Shown here one piece after another: positions 1 through 11,262 of a DNA stretch of 64,000 nucleotides. Position numbers and translations under genes: made by a program. The stretch is from positions 372,001 through 436,000 of the forward strand of contig NZ_JAJSEE010000001.1 of assembly GCF_023555375.1 (NCBI RefSeq). Direction: 5' to 3'. Each line of letters starts with the position of its first letter. The stretch's first letter is position 1. Under the pieces are notes generated by a model that saw nothing but the letters and a program-made list of their open reading frames with translations, was not told the DNA's origin and made no database searches. Source of the DNA: Guyparkeria hydrothermalis. GTDB lineage: Bacteria > Pseudomonadota > Gammaproteobacteria > Halothiobacillales > Halothiobacillaceae.

Positions 1-579
1 GCGGCCCTCGGCGTACAGGCCCGCGAGCAGCACGCAGGATTTCACCTGGGCGCTGGCCATCGGCATGGCGTAGTCGATCGCCTTGAGCGACTGGCCGCCG
101 TGGATCTTAAGCGGAGAACGCCCCTCGGGGCCGGACTCGATCCGTGCGCCCATGGCGGTAAGCGGGTCGATCACCCGCTTCATCGGCCGGCGCGAGAGCG
201 AGGCATCGCCCTCGAGCACCGAATCGAACGCCTGGCCCGCGAGGATGCCCGACATCAGTCGCATCGAGGTGCCGGAGTTGCCCACGTACAGCGGTTTCGC
301 CGGCGCCTTCAGACCGTGCAGCCCGACGCCCTCGATGGTCACGCGCCCGTCGACCGGGTCGGTAATGGATACCCCCATCGCCCGGAAGCAGCGCAGGGTG
401 TTGAGGCTGTCCTCGCCCTCGAGAAAGCCGCTGACCTCGGTGGTGCCCTCGGCGAGCGAACCGAACATGATCGAGCGATGTGAGATCGACTTGTCCCCCG
501 GCACGCGCGCCTCGCCCTCGAGGGACTGGGCCGCGGTGCTGCGGAACGTCAGGGAAGCGGGGTCATGAGCTGCGGTCAT
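1..579 (-). CDS. aroA: 3-phosphoshikimate 1-carboxyvinyltransferase (EPSP synthase), 3' end beyond window
   Basis: EPSP synthase joins phosphoenolpyruvate to shikimate 3-phosphate in the cytosolic shikimate pathway. Only the first 193 codons are inside the window. Seen directly: the N-terminal substrate motif VPGDKSISHR at about residues 27-36, with the Lys and Ser that bind the substrates, and YVGNSGTSMRLM near residue 98, the family's LxxGNAGTxxR signature. The ATG at 579 was chosen because the nearby ATG at 590 meets a stop after three codons. It is the last visible gene of the minus-strand serC-serA-pheA-hisC-tyrA-aroA run and starts 42 bases after the tyrA stop. In Pseudomonas tyrA and aroA are fused; here they are separate. 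Confidence 0.95.
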   Translation of the reverse strand, partial: MTAAHDPASLTFRSTAAQSLEGEARVPGDKSISHRSIMFGSLAEGTTEVSGFLEGEDSLNTLRCFRAMGVSITDPVDGRVTIEGVGLHGLKAPAKPLYVGNSGTSMRLMSGILAGQAFDSVLEGDASLSRRPMKRVIDPLTAMGARIESGPEGRSPLKIHGGQSLKAIDYAMPMASAQVKSCVLLAGLYAEGR

Positions 580-621
580 GGCGCGGTCATCCGAGGTTGA
601 ACGGGATAGGAATGCGGGGCG

Positions 622-1530
622 TCAGGCGCCACGCGTGTCGGGGCGGCTCGTCAGGTCGGCCTGCGCCGCCGGGTAGAGCGCGTCGCGCACGGCCTTGGCC
701 TCGGCAAAGTAGGACTCGATCGCCTCGCCATCCGCGCTCTCGAGCATGTCGCGCAGGCAATCGAGCTCGGCGCGGTAGTGATCGAGCATCGCGAGGATCT
801 CGTCGCGGTTGTCGAGGCAGATGTCCCGCCACATCACCGGGTCGGAACTCGCGATGCGGGTGAAGTCGCGAAAGCCGCCGGCGGCGTAGCGGAACACCTC
901 GTAGCGCTCGGCCAGGCGGGCGAGCGACGAGACCATGGCGAAGGCCGCGGCGTGCGGCAGGTGCGAGGTGGCCGCGAGCACGTGGTCGTGGTGGGCGACG
1001 TCCAGTTGCTCTACCCGGGCACCCACCGCCTGCCACATCGCCTCGATGCGGGCGACGTCCTCGGCACGGTTTTCCGCGATCGGGGTCAGGATCACGCGGT
1101 GGCCGCGATAGAGCTCCGCCGTCGCGGCTTCCGGGCCGCTGCGTTCGCGACCGGCGATCGGGTGGCCCGGAACGAACCGGGCCAATTGCGAGGCCGAGAG
1201 ATGCGCCCTCGCCCGCTCGACCACCGCGCCCTTGACGCTGCCGCCGTCGGTGACCAACGCGTCGTCCGGCAGGCAAGTGGCCAGCTCACCCAGTACCGCG
1301 TCCATCGCCTTGACCGGCGTGGCCAGAAAGACGATGTCGGCGCCGGCGACCGCCTCCGAGATCGAGTCGGCCGGTCGGTCGATCAGGCCAAGGCGCTCGG
1401 CGGCCAGGCGGGTATCGAGGCGCCGCGAGTAGCCGACCACCTCGCCCACCTCGCCACGCTCGCGCAGGGCCAGCGCCAGCGACCCGCCGATCAGGCCGGT
1501 GCCGATCAGGGCCAGGCGGCGGAACATCAT
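622..1530 (-). CDS. tyrA: Prephenate dehydrogenase (TyrA family)
   Basis: NAD(P)-dependent oxidative decarboxylation of prephenate (or arogenate) on the way to tyrosine. The 302-residue protein opens with a Rossmann dinucleotide loop (LIGTGLIGGSLA, residues 7-18). It carries the family motifs VFLATPV (about 68) and FVPGHPIAGRERSGP (about 118), with the catalytic His in the GHP segment, and ATSHLPHA near residue 188. There is no chorismate mutase domain, so it is monofunctional. Its start overlaps the hisC stop by four bases (ATGA), which indicates translational coupling. Arogenate or mixed specificity cannot be excluded from sequence. Confidence 0.93.
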   Translation of the reverse strand: MMFRRLALIGTGLIGGSLALALRERGEVGEVVGYSRRLDTRLAAERLGLIDRPADSISEAVAGADIVFLATPVKAMDAVLGELATCLPDDALVTDGGSVKGAVVERARAHLSASQLARFVPGHPIAGRERSGPEAATAELYRGHRVILTPIAENRAEDVARIEAMWQAVGARVEQLDVAHHDHVLAATSHLPHAAAFAMVSSLARLAERYEVFRYAAGGFRDFTRIASSDPVMWRDICLDNRDEILAMLDHYRAELDCLRDMLESADGEAIESYFAEAKAVRDALYPAAQADLTSRPDTRGA

Positions 1531-2699
1531 GCCGAGCCGTCCTCGTCAGCCAGACGGGCCAGCACCCGCTCGAGCGCCTCGATGGCCCGACGGTTCTGCT
1601 CCGCGGTGCCGATGGTGACGCGCAAGGCCTGCGACAACCTGCCCTTGGCCTCCATACCCCCGAGCGGCCGAACGATCACGCCCTCGCGCAGTAGCGCCTC
1701 GAATGCGCGTCCGGCGGCGAACGGGGTGATCACGGTGATGAAGTTCGCCCGGCTGGGCACGCTCTGCCAGCCATTGGCTTCGGCCGCGGCGGCCCACTGA
1801 GCCAGGCCGGCGCGATTGACCTCGCGGCTCTCCACGATGAACGCGTGATCCTCGAGTGCCGCCTCGGCGGCGCGCAGGGCGAGCGCGTTGACGTTGAAGG
1901 GATGACGCACCCGGTCGAGCAGGCTCGCGATCATCGGATCGCTCACCGCGAAACCGACCCGCAGGGCGGCCAGGCCGTAGATCTTGGAGAAGGTGCGCGT
2001 GACCACCAGGTTCGGGTAGTGGGCCAACAGCTCCATGCCATCCGGGAACCCCGGGTCGTCGACGTATTCGGTGTAGGCCTCGTCGAGCACCACGATCACG
2101 TCCGACGGCACGGCATCGAGCAGGGCACGCAGCTCGGCGGCCTCGACCCAGGTGCCGGTGGGGTTGTTGGGGTTGGCGAGAAACAGCACGCGGGTGTGCT
2201 CGTCGACCGCCGCGGCCATCGCCTCAAGATTCGCCCCGAAGGGCATGTCCGGGTCGTCCGCCGGCCGGGCCGGCACCACCTTGGCCTCGGCGCCCGCGGC
2301 CTGGGTGGCCAGCGCGTAGACGGCGAAGGCGTGCTCGGAGAACACGGCGTTCACGCCCGGCTCGAGGTAGGCGCGCGCGACCAGTTCGAGCACGTCGTTC
2401 GAGCCGTTGCCCAAAGTGACCTGCTCGGAGCGCACGCCGAAGTGCTCGCCGATCGCCCGCTTGAGATGAAACCCGCTGCCATCGGGGTAGACGTGCAGGT
2501 CGGCCAGGCCCGCCTGGATCGCCTCGACCGCACGCGGCGAGGCGCCGAGCGGATTCTCGTTGGAGGCCAGCTTGAGCACGTCCGCCACGCCGTACTCCCG
2601 GGCGACCTCCTCGGCCGGCTTGCCCGGAACGTACGGGCGGATCGCCGCGACGCAGTCACGCACGCGACCGAACGTCATTGCCGTCTCGCTCGAGTCCAT
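1527..2699 (-). CDS. hisC: Histidinol-phosphate/aromatic aminotransferase (HisC2 type)
   Basis: PLP-dependent class I/II aminotransferase of 390 residues. The sequence shows LASNENPLG near residue 48, NPNNPTGT near 180, the DEAY segment after it, and the PLP lysine in RTFSKIYGLAALR near residue 240. Set between pheA and tyrA, with no histidine genes nearby, it probably transaminates aromatic keto acids or prephenate as well as or instead of imidazole acetol phosphate; that is inference from context. The ATG at 2699 is preferred over a GTG three bases upstream because GGAGG lies six bases before it. It overlaps the pheA stop by one base (TGATG). Confidence 0.92.
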   Translation of the reverse strand: MDSSETAMTFGRVRDCVAAIRPYVPGKPAEEVAREYGVADVLKLASNENPLGASPRAVEAIQAGLADLHVYPDGSGFHLKRAIGEHFGVRSEQVTLGNGSNDVLELVARAYLEPGVNAVFSEHAFAVYALATQAAGAEAKVVPARPADDPDMPFGANLEAMAAAVDEHTRVLFLANPNNPTGTWVEAAELRALLDAVPSDVIVVLDEAYTEYVDDPGFPDGMELLAHYPNLVVTRTFSKIYGLAALRVGFAVSDPMIASLLDRVRHPFNVNALALRAAEAALEDHAFIVESREVNRAGLAQWAAAAEANGWQSVPSRANFITVITPFAAGRAFEALLREGVIVRPLGGMEAKGRLSQALRVTIGTAEQNRRAIEALERVLARLADEDGSA

Positions 2700-3844
2700 C
2701 ACTCGCCTCCCGGCTGGCTGATCACCGGCACCGGATAGGAGCCCAGCACCCGCAGCTGGCCGCAGTGCGGTCGCAACTGCTCGAGTGCGGCGGCCACCGC
2801 CGGATCATCGCGATGCCCGGCGATGTCGATGAAGAACACGTAGTCCCAGACCCGGTCGCGCGCCGGGCGCGACTCGATGCGCAGCACGTCGATGCCTGCC
2901 TCCGAGAGCGGCAGCAGCAGGCGCGTCAACGCCCCGGGCTCGTTGGTCACCGACAGCAACAGCGCCGTCTTGTCGTTGCCCGAGACGGCCACCGGCTCGC
3001 GGCCGAGCACGGCGAAACGCGTGGTGTTCTGGACGTTGTCCTGGATATTCGCGGCACGCACCACCAACCCGTGCCGCTCGGCGGCGAACGCCGGCCCGAT
3101 GGCGAAGACCTCGGGGTCCGACGCCGCCTGCTGGGCGGCCGCACTGTTGCTGGCCACCGCTATGCGCTCGATGCCCGGGAAATGCGCATCGAGCCATTCG
3201 CGGCACTGGGCCAGCGACTGGGCATGCGAGACGATCACGCGCGGCGTGCTGCCGGCATCGGGGTGCGCCATCAACTGCTGGTCGATGCGCAGCGCCACTT
3301 CACCGCAGAGCAGCAGATCGCTGCCGGCGAGCGAGTCGAGCGTAAGCGAGACACTGCCCTCGGTGGAGTTCTCCAGCGGCACCACGCCGTAATCGACGCT
3401 GCCGGCGGCAACCGCACGGAAGACCTCGGGGATGCCCGGCTCGAACTGCAGCCGGCCCCCGTGGCCGAAGGCCGCCACCGCCGCCAGCTCGGAGAACGTG
3501 CCCGACGGCCCCAGGGTGGCGATCGACAGCGGCCGCTCGTGGGCCAGGCAGGCCGACATGATCTCGCGGAACAGCCAGGCAACGGTGTCGTCGTCCAGCG
3601 GCCCGGGGTTGAGTTCGCGGATGCGCGAGAGCACCTGCGCCTCGCGCTCCGGCCGGTAGAAAGACTGCCCCGGCTCGTGGGCGGGATCGCGTTCCTTGAT
3701 GAACGCGACCTGCTCGGCCAGGCGCGCACGCTGGCTGAGCAGGTCGAGAATCTGCCGATCGATCGAGTCGATCAGCACCCGCACCTCGTCCAGGCTTTCG
3801 GGCAGTGCCGCGTTCACCGCGGCGTTGGCGTCAGTGCCGCCCAT
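2699..3844 (-). CDS. pheA: Bifunctional chorismate mutase/prephenate dehydratase (P-protein)
   Basis: Converts chorismate to prephenate and then to phenylpyruvate, the committed route to phenylalanine. Three domains can be read in the 381 residues: an AroQ chorismate mutase (about 18-100, LIDSIDRQILDLLSQRARLA), a prephenate dehydratase (about 110-285, starting IATLGPSGTFSE and including ENSTEGSV with the catalytic Thr region) and a C-terminal ACT domain (about 295-375, NEPGALTRLLLPLSEAGID and ESRPARD). The ACT domain is the expected site for phenylalanine feedback inhibition. It lies 15 bases downstream of serA and is coupled to hisC. Confidence 0.95.
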   Translation of the reverse strand: MGGTDANAAVNAALPESLDEVRVLIDSIDRQILDLLSQRARLAEQVAFIKERDPAHEPGQSFYRPEREAQVLSRIRELNPGPLDDDTVAWLFREIMSACLAHERPLSIATLGPSGTFSELAAVAAFGHGGRLQFEPGIPEVFRAVAAGSVDYGVVPLENSTEGSVSLTLDSLAGSDLLLCGEVALRIDQQLMAHPDAGSTPRVIVSHAQSLAQCREWLDAHFPGIERIAVASNSAAAQQAASDPEVFAIGPAFAAERHGLVVRAANIQDNVQNTTRFAVLGREPVAVSGNDKTALLLSVTNEPGALTRLLLPLSEAGIDVLRIESRPARDRVWDYVFFIDIAGHRDDPAVAAALEQLRPHCGQLRVLGSYPVPVISQPGGE

Positions 3845-3859
3845 GGGCCCGAACGATGA

Positions 3860-5023
3860 TCAGAGCAGGCGCAGGCGCAGGACGCCGTCGATCGCCGCGA
3901 GCTCGTCGCGGGTCTCGGCCGGCACGTCACGGTCCACGTCCAGCAGCGTGTAGGCCACCTTGTCACGCGACTCGTTGACCAGGTGCTCGATGTTGACGCC
4001 GGCCTTGCCGAGGATGTGCGAGATCTGGCCGACCATGTCCGGGCGGTTGAGGTTGGCGATCGCGATGCGCTGCACACCGGAACGGGCCATCTGCACGTGC
4101 GGCATGTTGACCGAGTTCTTGATGTTGCCGTTCTCGATGTAGTCGCGCACCTGGTCGGCGACCATGATCGCGCAGTTGTCCTCGGCCTCGTCGGTGGACG
4201 CGCCCAGGTGCGGCAGCGTCAGGCACTTCGGGTGGTTCTTGGTCAGGTTGGTCGGGAAGTCGCAGACGTAGGACAGCGCCTTGCCGTTGTCCAGCGCGTC
4301 GACCATGTCCTGCTCGTTGACGATGCCGTCGCGGGCGAAGTTCAGGACCACGACGTTGTCCTTCATGAACGCCAGGCGCTCGGCGTTGATCAGGTCCTTG
4401 GTCTGCTCCATCAGCGGCACGTGCAGAGAGACGAAGTCGGCCTTGGCCAGCACTTCGTCAACGCTGCCCGCCTGGTGGACGTCCGGGGAGAGTTCCCAGG
4501 CACGCTCGACGCTGATGCCCGGGTCAAAACCAATCACGCGCATGCCCAGCGCCTTGGCCGAGTTGGCCACGCGCACGCCGATCGCGCCCAGGCCGATGAT
4601 GCCCAGGGTGCGTCCCGGCAGCTCGAAGCCCTTGAAGTTCTTCTTGCCGGCCTCGGTCGCCTTGTGGATTTCCTCATCGGAACCCTCGAGGTTGCGGGCG
4701 AAGTCCCAGGCCGGGCCGATGTTGCGGATCGACATCAGCATGCCGGCGATGACCAGCTCCTTGACCGCGTTGGCGTTCGCGCCCGGGGCGTTGAAGACCA
4801 CCACGCCCTGCTCGGTCATGCGGTCGACCGGGACGTTGTTCACGCCGGCGCCGGCGCGACCGATCGCCAGCAGCGATTCCGGCAGGTCCATGTCGTGCAT
4901 CTTGGCCGAGCGGACCAGGATGGCGTCGGCGTCATTGAGCTCGGCACCGATGTCGTACTTGTCGGTCGGCAGGCGCTCGAGGCCCTTGTTGGAGATGGCG
5001 TTGAGGGTGTGAATCTTGTACAT
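3860..5023 (-). CDS. serA: D-3-phosphoglycerate dehydrogenase, ACT-domain form
   Basis: First enzyme of phosphorylated serine synthesis, oxidising 3-phosphoglycerate with NAD+. The 387-residue protein has the NAD loop GRTLGIIGLGAIGVRVANSA (about 155-174), VVLNFARDGIVNE near residue 226 with the substrate arginine, the catalytic His in CLTLPHLGASTDEAED near residue 272, and a C-terminal ACT domain (about 318-387) that usually senses serine. A Shine-Dalgarno AAGGAA precedes the ATG. It lies 45 bases after serC and 15 before pheA. Many gammaproteobacteria keep serA elsewhere, so its place in this operon puts two serine steps together ahead of aromatic synthesis. Confidence 0.95.
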   Translation of the reverse strand: MYKIHTLNAISNKGLERLPTDKYDIGAELNDADAILVRSAKMHDMDLPESLLAIGRAGAGVNNVPVDRMTEQGVVVFNAPGANANAVKELVIAGMLMSIRNIGPAWDFARNLEGSDEEIHKATEAGKKNFKGFELPGRTLGIIGLGAIGVRVANSAKALGMRVIGFDPGISVERAWELSPDVHQAGSVDEVLAKADFVSLHVPLMEQTKDLINAERLAFMKDNVVVLNFARDGIVNEQDMVDALDNGKALSYVCDFPTNLTKNHPKCLTLPHLGASTDEAEDNCAIMVADQVRDYIENGNIKNSVNMPHVQMARSGVQRIAIANLNRPDMVGQISHILGKAGVNIEHLVNESRDKVAYTLLDVDRDVPAETRDELAAIDGVLRLRLL

Positions 5024-5068
5024 GACGGATTCCTTGAAAACAGTTTCTGGCAGCGAGGCGAGCGGGGC

Positions 5069-6151
5069 TCAGCCGTGGCGCTTGGCGAAGTCGTTCATGA
5101 AATGGATCAGCGCGTCGACGCCGGCTTCCGGCATCGCGTTGTAGATGCTCGCGCGCATGCCGCCGACCGAACGGTGGCCGTTGAGCGTGACCAGGCCCTG
5201 GCGACCGGCCTCTTCGAGGAAGGTCTTGTCGAGCGAATCGTCGGCCAGCATGAACGGCACGTTCATCCAGGAGCGGTAGGCCGGCTCAACCGGGTTGCGG
5301 TAGAAGTCGTTGCCGTCAATGGCGGCGTAGAGCTTCTCGGCCTTGCGCTGGTTGATCTTGCCCATCTCCTCGAGACCGCCCTTGGCGAGCAGGTGCTCGA
5401 ACACCAGACCGGCCATGTACCAGGCGTAGGTCGGCGGGGTGTTGAACATGGAGTCGGCTTCCGCCTGGGTGGCCCAGTCGAGCATCGCCGGGGTGTTCTC
5501 GCGCGACTTGCCCAGCAGGTCCTCGCGGACGATGACGATGGTCAGGCCCGCCGGGCCGATGTTCTTCTGCGCGCCGGCGTAGATGACGCCGAACTTGGAG
5601 ACGTCGATCGGGCGCGACAGGATGGTCGAGGACATGTCCGCGACCAGCGGCACGTCACCGGTGTCCAGGATGTAGGGGAACTCCACGCCGGCGATGGTCT
5701 CGTTCGGCGTGTAGTGGACGTAGTCGGCATCCGGGGAGAACTGGGTCTCGCCCTCGGCCGGCAGCGTGGTGAAGTTCTCCGGCTTGGTGTCGGCGACGAC
5801 GTTAACGTCGACGAAGCGCTTGGCTTCCTTGATCGCCTTGACCGACCAGTGACCGGTGTTCAGGTAGTCGGCCTTGCCCGAGCCGTTGCCCAGGTTCAGC
5901 GGGATGGCGCCGAACTGGGTGGAGGCGCCGCCCTGCAGGAACAGCACCTTGTAGTTGTCCGGGATGTTCATCAGCTTGCGCAGGTTCGCTTCGGCCTGCT
6001 CGGCGATGCCGACGAAATGCTTGCCGCGATGGCTCATTTCCATGACCGACATGCCGGTCCCCTGGTAATCGACCATCTCGTCCCGTGCGCGGGTGAGGAC
6101 CTCGGTGGGCAACATCGCCGGACCGGCGCTGAAGTTGTAAACGCGAGCCAT
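5069..6151 (-). CDS. serC: Phosphoserine aminotransferase
   Basis: PLP enzyme that converts 3-phosphohydroxypyruvate and glutamate to phosphoserine; the family also acts in pyridoxal phosphate synthesis. The protein has 360 residues, the usual length. Diagnostic segments are YNFSAGPAMLP at the N-terminus, FLQGGAS near residue 70, and IYAGAQKNIGPAG near residue 190, which carries the PLP lysine. GGHRSVGGMRAS-like residues near 330 belong to the substrate phosphate site. The start MARVYNFS is preceded by AGGAGTAGTC. The leader contains a 10-bp stem hairpin at 6183-6206. Confidence 0.96.
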   Translation of the reverse strand: MARVYNFSAGPAMLPTEVLTRARDEMVDYQGTGMSVMEMSHRGKHFVGIAEQAEANLRKLMNIPDNYKVLFLQGGASTQFGAIPLNLGNGSGKADYLNTGHWSVKAIKEAKRFVDVNVVADTKPENFTTLPAEGETQFSPDADYVHYTPNETIAGVEFPYILDTGDVPLVADMSSTILSRPIDVSKFGVIYAGAQKNIGPAGLTIVIVREDLLGKSRENTPAMLDWATQAEADSMFNTPPTYAWYMAGLVFEHLLAKGGLEEMGKINQRKAEKLYAAIDGNDFYRNPVEPAYRSWMNVPFMLADDSLDKTFLEEAGRQGLVTLNGHRSVGGMRASIYNAMPEAGVDALIHFMNDFAKRHG

Positions 6152-6182
6152 GACTACTCCTGAACAGAAACGGAAAACAAGC

Positions 6183-6206
6183 GACCGGGCGATACCTCGC
6201 CCGGTC
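6183..6206 (-). other. Hairpin in the gyrA-serC interval
   Basis: Perfect 10-bp stem with a 4-base loop, followed on the minus strand by GCTTGTTTT. It sits about 30 bases before the serC start codon. It may be a second terminator for gyrA or a leader structure for serC; the sequence does not decide between these. Confidence 0.45.
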
Positions 6207-6217
6207 CATCATTCAAT

Positions 6218-6244
6218 CGGAAACAGCCCGCTCGGGCGGGCTGT
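6218..6244 (-). terminator. Rho-independent terminator downstream of gyrA
   Basis: GC-rich 8-bp stem with a 4-base loop (CAGCCCGC against GCGGGCTG, 6224-6243), followed on the minus strand by TTTCC, about 30 bases after the gyrA stop. The T-tract is short, so efficiency may be partial. Confidence 0.6.
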
Positions 6245-6274
6245 GTGGGGCGGCGTCCTTCGCCACGGCGGGGA

Positions 6275-8851
<2,577 letters not shown>

Positions 8852-9186
8852 TCGAGTGTCCTGGTACCCACGAGTGTCCTGATTCATCGGCTCGGCTGTT
8901 GCCACCGAAAACGGCGCATGGCGGCGACCGCTTACGGCCCCGCTCGCAACCCTTGGCCCGTCCGGGCCACCGAAGCCCGCGACACCGCCGCAAGCCCGTC
9001 AGGGCAACGGCCGAATGGGGGCTCCGGCAAACCGGTGCATGGTACCACAGAGAGCCCCCTCGGCGCGGGCGGTGGACCGCGCGCCCTCAACCACCCGGGC
9101 GCGCCCCGCTTGCGGGCCGTTAAAGGAGGGCGAGGCAGGATTCGCCAAGGGCGATACGGCCAGCAGCCGGCCGGAGCCAAGACACG
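8852..9186. other. Intergenic region between mtnA and gyrA
   Basis: No gene is supported here. It holds the gyrA leader with a duplicated 11-bp segment (8853-8863, 8871-8881) and an 8-bp inverted repeat, GGGGGCTC/GAGCCCCC, at 9017-9024 and 9052-9059 enclosing 27 bases. The gyrA promoter must lie in this interval, but no convincing -35/-10 pair was found. Confidence 0.5.
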
Positions 9187-10230
9187 TCAATCAAACAGGC
9201 GGGCGATCGAGCCCCGATCCGGGTGACGCACGACACCAGCCTCGGTGACCAGGGCATCGATCAGCCCGGCAGGGGTGACGTCGAAGGCGGGGTTGTAGAC
9301 GCTGGCACCCTGCGGGGCGAGCAGCTGGCCGCCGACCTCGCTCACCTCGGCGGCCGGCCGCTGCTCGATCTCGATCGCCGTGCCGTCGTGGCAGCCGCGG
9401 TCGATCGTCGAACGCGGCGCGACCACCATGAACTTCACCCCGTGGTGACGCGCCAGCACGGCCAGCGAGTAGGTGCCGATCTTGTTTGCCGTGTCGCCGT
9501 TCGCGGCGATGCGATCGGCACCCACGATCACCCAGCCGACGCGCCCGGTGGCCAGCACGCTCGCTGCCGCCCCATCGCAGATCAGCCGGTAGTCGATCGA
9601 CTCTTCCTGCAGTTCCCAGGCCGTCAGCCGCGAGCCCTGGAGCCAGGGCCGGGTTTCATCGACGTACACGCCCTCGATCCGACCCGCCGACCAGGCATCA
9701 CGGATCACCCCGAGTGCCGTCCCCTGCCCGGCGGTGGCCAGCGCCCCGGTGTTGCAATGGGTCAGCACCCAGCCGCGGTCGCCGTCGCGTTCGATCAGTG
9801 CTGCGCCCCGCTGGCTCATGGCGAGGTTCGCCTCCACGTCGCGCGCCTCGATGGTCCGCGCCTCGTCGCTCAGTCGCTCGAGCCGCTGCGCGTCCGGCAG
9901 GGATTCCGCGTCGCGCAGGCACGCGACCATCCGATCCAGCGCCCACACCAGGTTCACCGCCGTCGGACGGGCGGCAGCCAGCTCGCGATACCCCGCATCG
10001 AGCGCGTCGACCGTGAGCGTCTCGCCCTGCGCGGCGAGCGACCGCGCCGCCAGCAGATACCCGTAGGCAGCGGCCACGCCAATCGCCGGCGCACCACGCA
10101 CCGCCATTTCGCGTATCACTTTTGCCACGCACGTTGCGTCCGTACAACAGATCCACTCGACCCGATGCGGCAGGCGCCGCTGATCGAGCACGTGAAGGAT
10201 ATTGTCCTTGTATTTCAGCGCTTTAAGCAC
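9187..10230 (-). CDS. mtnA: S-methyl-5-thioribose-1-phosphate isomerase
   Basis: Isomerises methylthioribose 1-phosphate to methylthioribulose 1-phosphate in methionine salvage; related to eIF2B subunits. Visible motifs are MAVRGAPAIGVAAAYG, the cysteine segment THCNTGALATAGQGTALG, and VGADRIAANGDTANKIGT with the catalytic Asp. The GTG start at 10230 is preferred (347 residues) because AGGAG lies six bases upstream; the upstream ATG at 10326 would add 32 residues without family resemblance. No other salvage gene is nearby. The mtnA-gyrA neighbourhood is also known in Pseudomonas. Confidence 0.9.
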   Translation of the reverse strand: MLKALKYKDNILHVLDQRRLPHRVEWICCTDATCVAKVIREMAVRGAPAIGVAAAYGYLLAARSLAAQGETLTVDALDAGYRELAAARPTAVNLVWALDRMVACLRDAESLPDAQRLERLSDEARTIEARDVEANLAMSQRGAALIERDGDRGWVLTHCNTGALATAGQGTALGVIRDAWSAGRIEGVYVDETRPWLQGSRLTAWELQEESIDYRLICDGAAASVLATGRVGWVIVGADRIAANGDTANKIGTYSLAVLARHHGVKFMVVAPRSTIDRGCHDGTAIEIEQRPAAEVSEVGGQLLAPQGASVYNPAFDVTPAGLIDALVTEAGVVRHPDRGSIARLFD

Positions 10231-10346
10231 ACCAAACTCCTGGATAAAACCCTGATGGAATGACCTGTCGGCATCGACTTCGGAAGGCGGAATAATCCCC
10301 GTTGCGCGATTTTGATGCCTAGGCACGCAATCAATCGGCGCTATTT

Positions 10347-10376
10347 TTGCACTTTGCCGGAATGGGCGGCTACTAT
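10347..10376 (+). promoter_or_regulatory. Probable sigma-70 promoter of the OmpA-C protein gene
   Basis: TTGCAC at 10347-10352 and TACTAT at 10371-10376, separated by 18 bases, about 95 bases upstream of the start codon. The gene has a strong Shine-Dalgarno sequence and its own terminator, in keeping with high expression as a single-gene unit. Confidence 0.5.
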
Positions 10377-10472
10377 TCCGGTGAGATTCAACCGTTGCCG
10401 GACCTGAATCGCGCTATCCCTAGCGACACCAAAGTCATCTCTGACCTCAGAAGAAACAAGGAGATTTCACAG

Positions 10473-11087
10473 ATGAAGAAAATGACCGTGATCGCTGCCT
10501 CGGTTGCAGCCACGTTTGCCTTCTCTGGCCAGACCTTCGCCGGGGGTCAGTCCCCGTACGTATTCACCAGCAACGGTGAGCCGGTCAAGACCGGTCATGG
10601 TCCGTGCCTGTACAACGCTCACGGTACGCTGAACAGCGAAACCGCGATCGAAGAGTGCAACCCGGAGCTGGTACAGAAGGAAGCCGCGCCGGCACCGAAG
10701 CCGCTGGTCGAGCCGCCTCCGGCACCGGAAGCCAAGACCATCACGCTTGAGGCCGACACCTACTTCGACTTCGACAAGTCGAACCTCAAGCCGGAAGGCA
10801 AGGACACCCTGAACGCACTGGTACGCGACATGGGCGACCTGAACGCCGTCGCCAACATCGAAGCCGTCGGCCACACCGACAGCATCGGTACCGACGAGTA
10901 CAACCAGGGCCTGTCCGAGCGTCGCGCCGCGACCGTCAAGAACTACCTGGTTGACCAGGGCGTTCCGAGCGACAAGATCGAGACCCAGGGCATGGGCGAG
11001 TCGAACCCGATCGCTACCAACCAGACCCGTGAAGGTCGCGCTCAGAACCGTCGCGTTGAAATCACCGTACAGGGCACTGCCCAGTAA
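10473..11087 (+). CDS. OmpA-C domain envelope protein
   Basis: A 204-residue exported protein: signal peptide at residues 1-22 (MKKMTVIAASVAATFAFSGQ...FAG), a short Pro/Ala-rich linker near residues 65-90, and a C-terminal OmpA-like peptidoglycan-binding domain (about 95-202). The domain shows TYFDFDKSNLKPEG, GHTDSIGTDEYNQGLSERRA and a terminal ...QNRRVEI segment, which bind meso-diaminopimelate in the family. There is no eight-strand N-terminal barrel, so it is a short OmpA-C type rather than OmpA itself. AAGGAG sits ten bases before the ATG. The likely role is anchoring the envelope to peptidoglycan. Confidence 0.88.
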   Translation: MKKMTVIAASVAATFAFSGQTFAGGQSPYVFTSNGEPVKTGHGPCLYNAHGTLNSETAIEECNPELVQKEAAPAPKPLVEPPPAPEAKTITLEADTYFDFDKSNLKPEGKDTLNALVRDMGDLNAVANIEAVGHTDSIGTDEYNQGLSERRAATVKNYLVDQGVPSDKIETQGMGESNPIATNQTREGRAQNRRVEITVQGTAQ

Positions 11088-11111
11088 GGCGTCTACAACG
11101 TCCGACGCGAC

Positions 11112-11141
11112 AAACACCGCCTTCGGGCGGTGTTTTTGTTT
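11112..11141 (+). terminator. Rho-independent terminator after the OmpA-C gene
   Basis: Perfect 10-bp stem AAACACCGCC/GGCGGTGTTT with a TTCG loop, followed by TTGTTT, 25 bases after the stop codon. Confidence 0.92.
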
Positions 11142-11262
11142 GGGGCTCTTTTTATCTCGCCGCAGGCGAACGCGATCGAGATATACCCGATGGTGCCTAT
11201 ACTGGTCACCGAGGCGCCCCTGAGCCCGAACGCCACATAATCACAAGTATCGAGGAACCGTC

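Noticed and set aside
10231-10326. Upstream ATG start for mtnA
   Set aside because: The extra 32 residues do not resemble the family; the GTG at 10230 has AGGAG at proper spacing.
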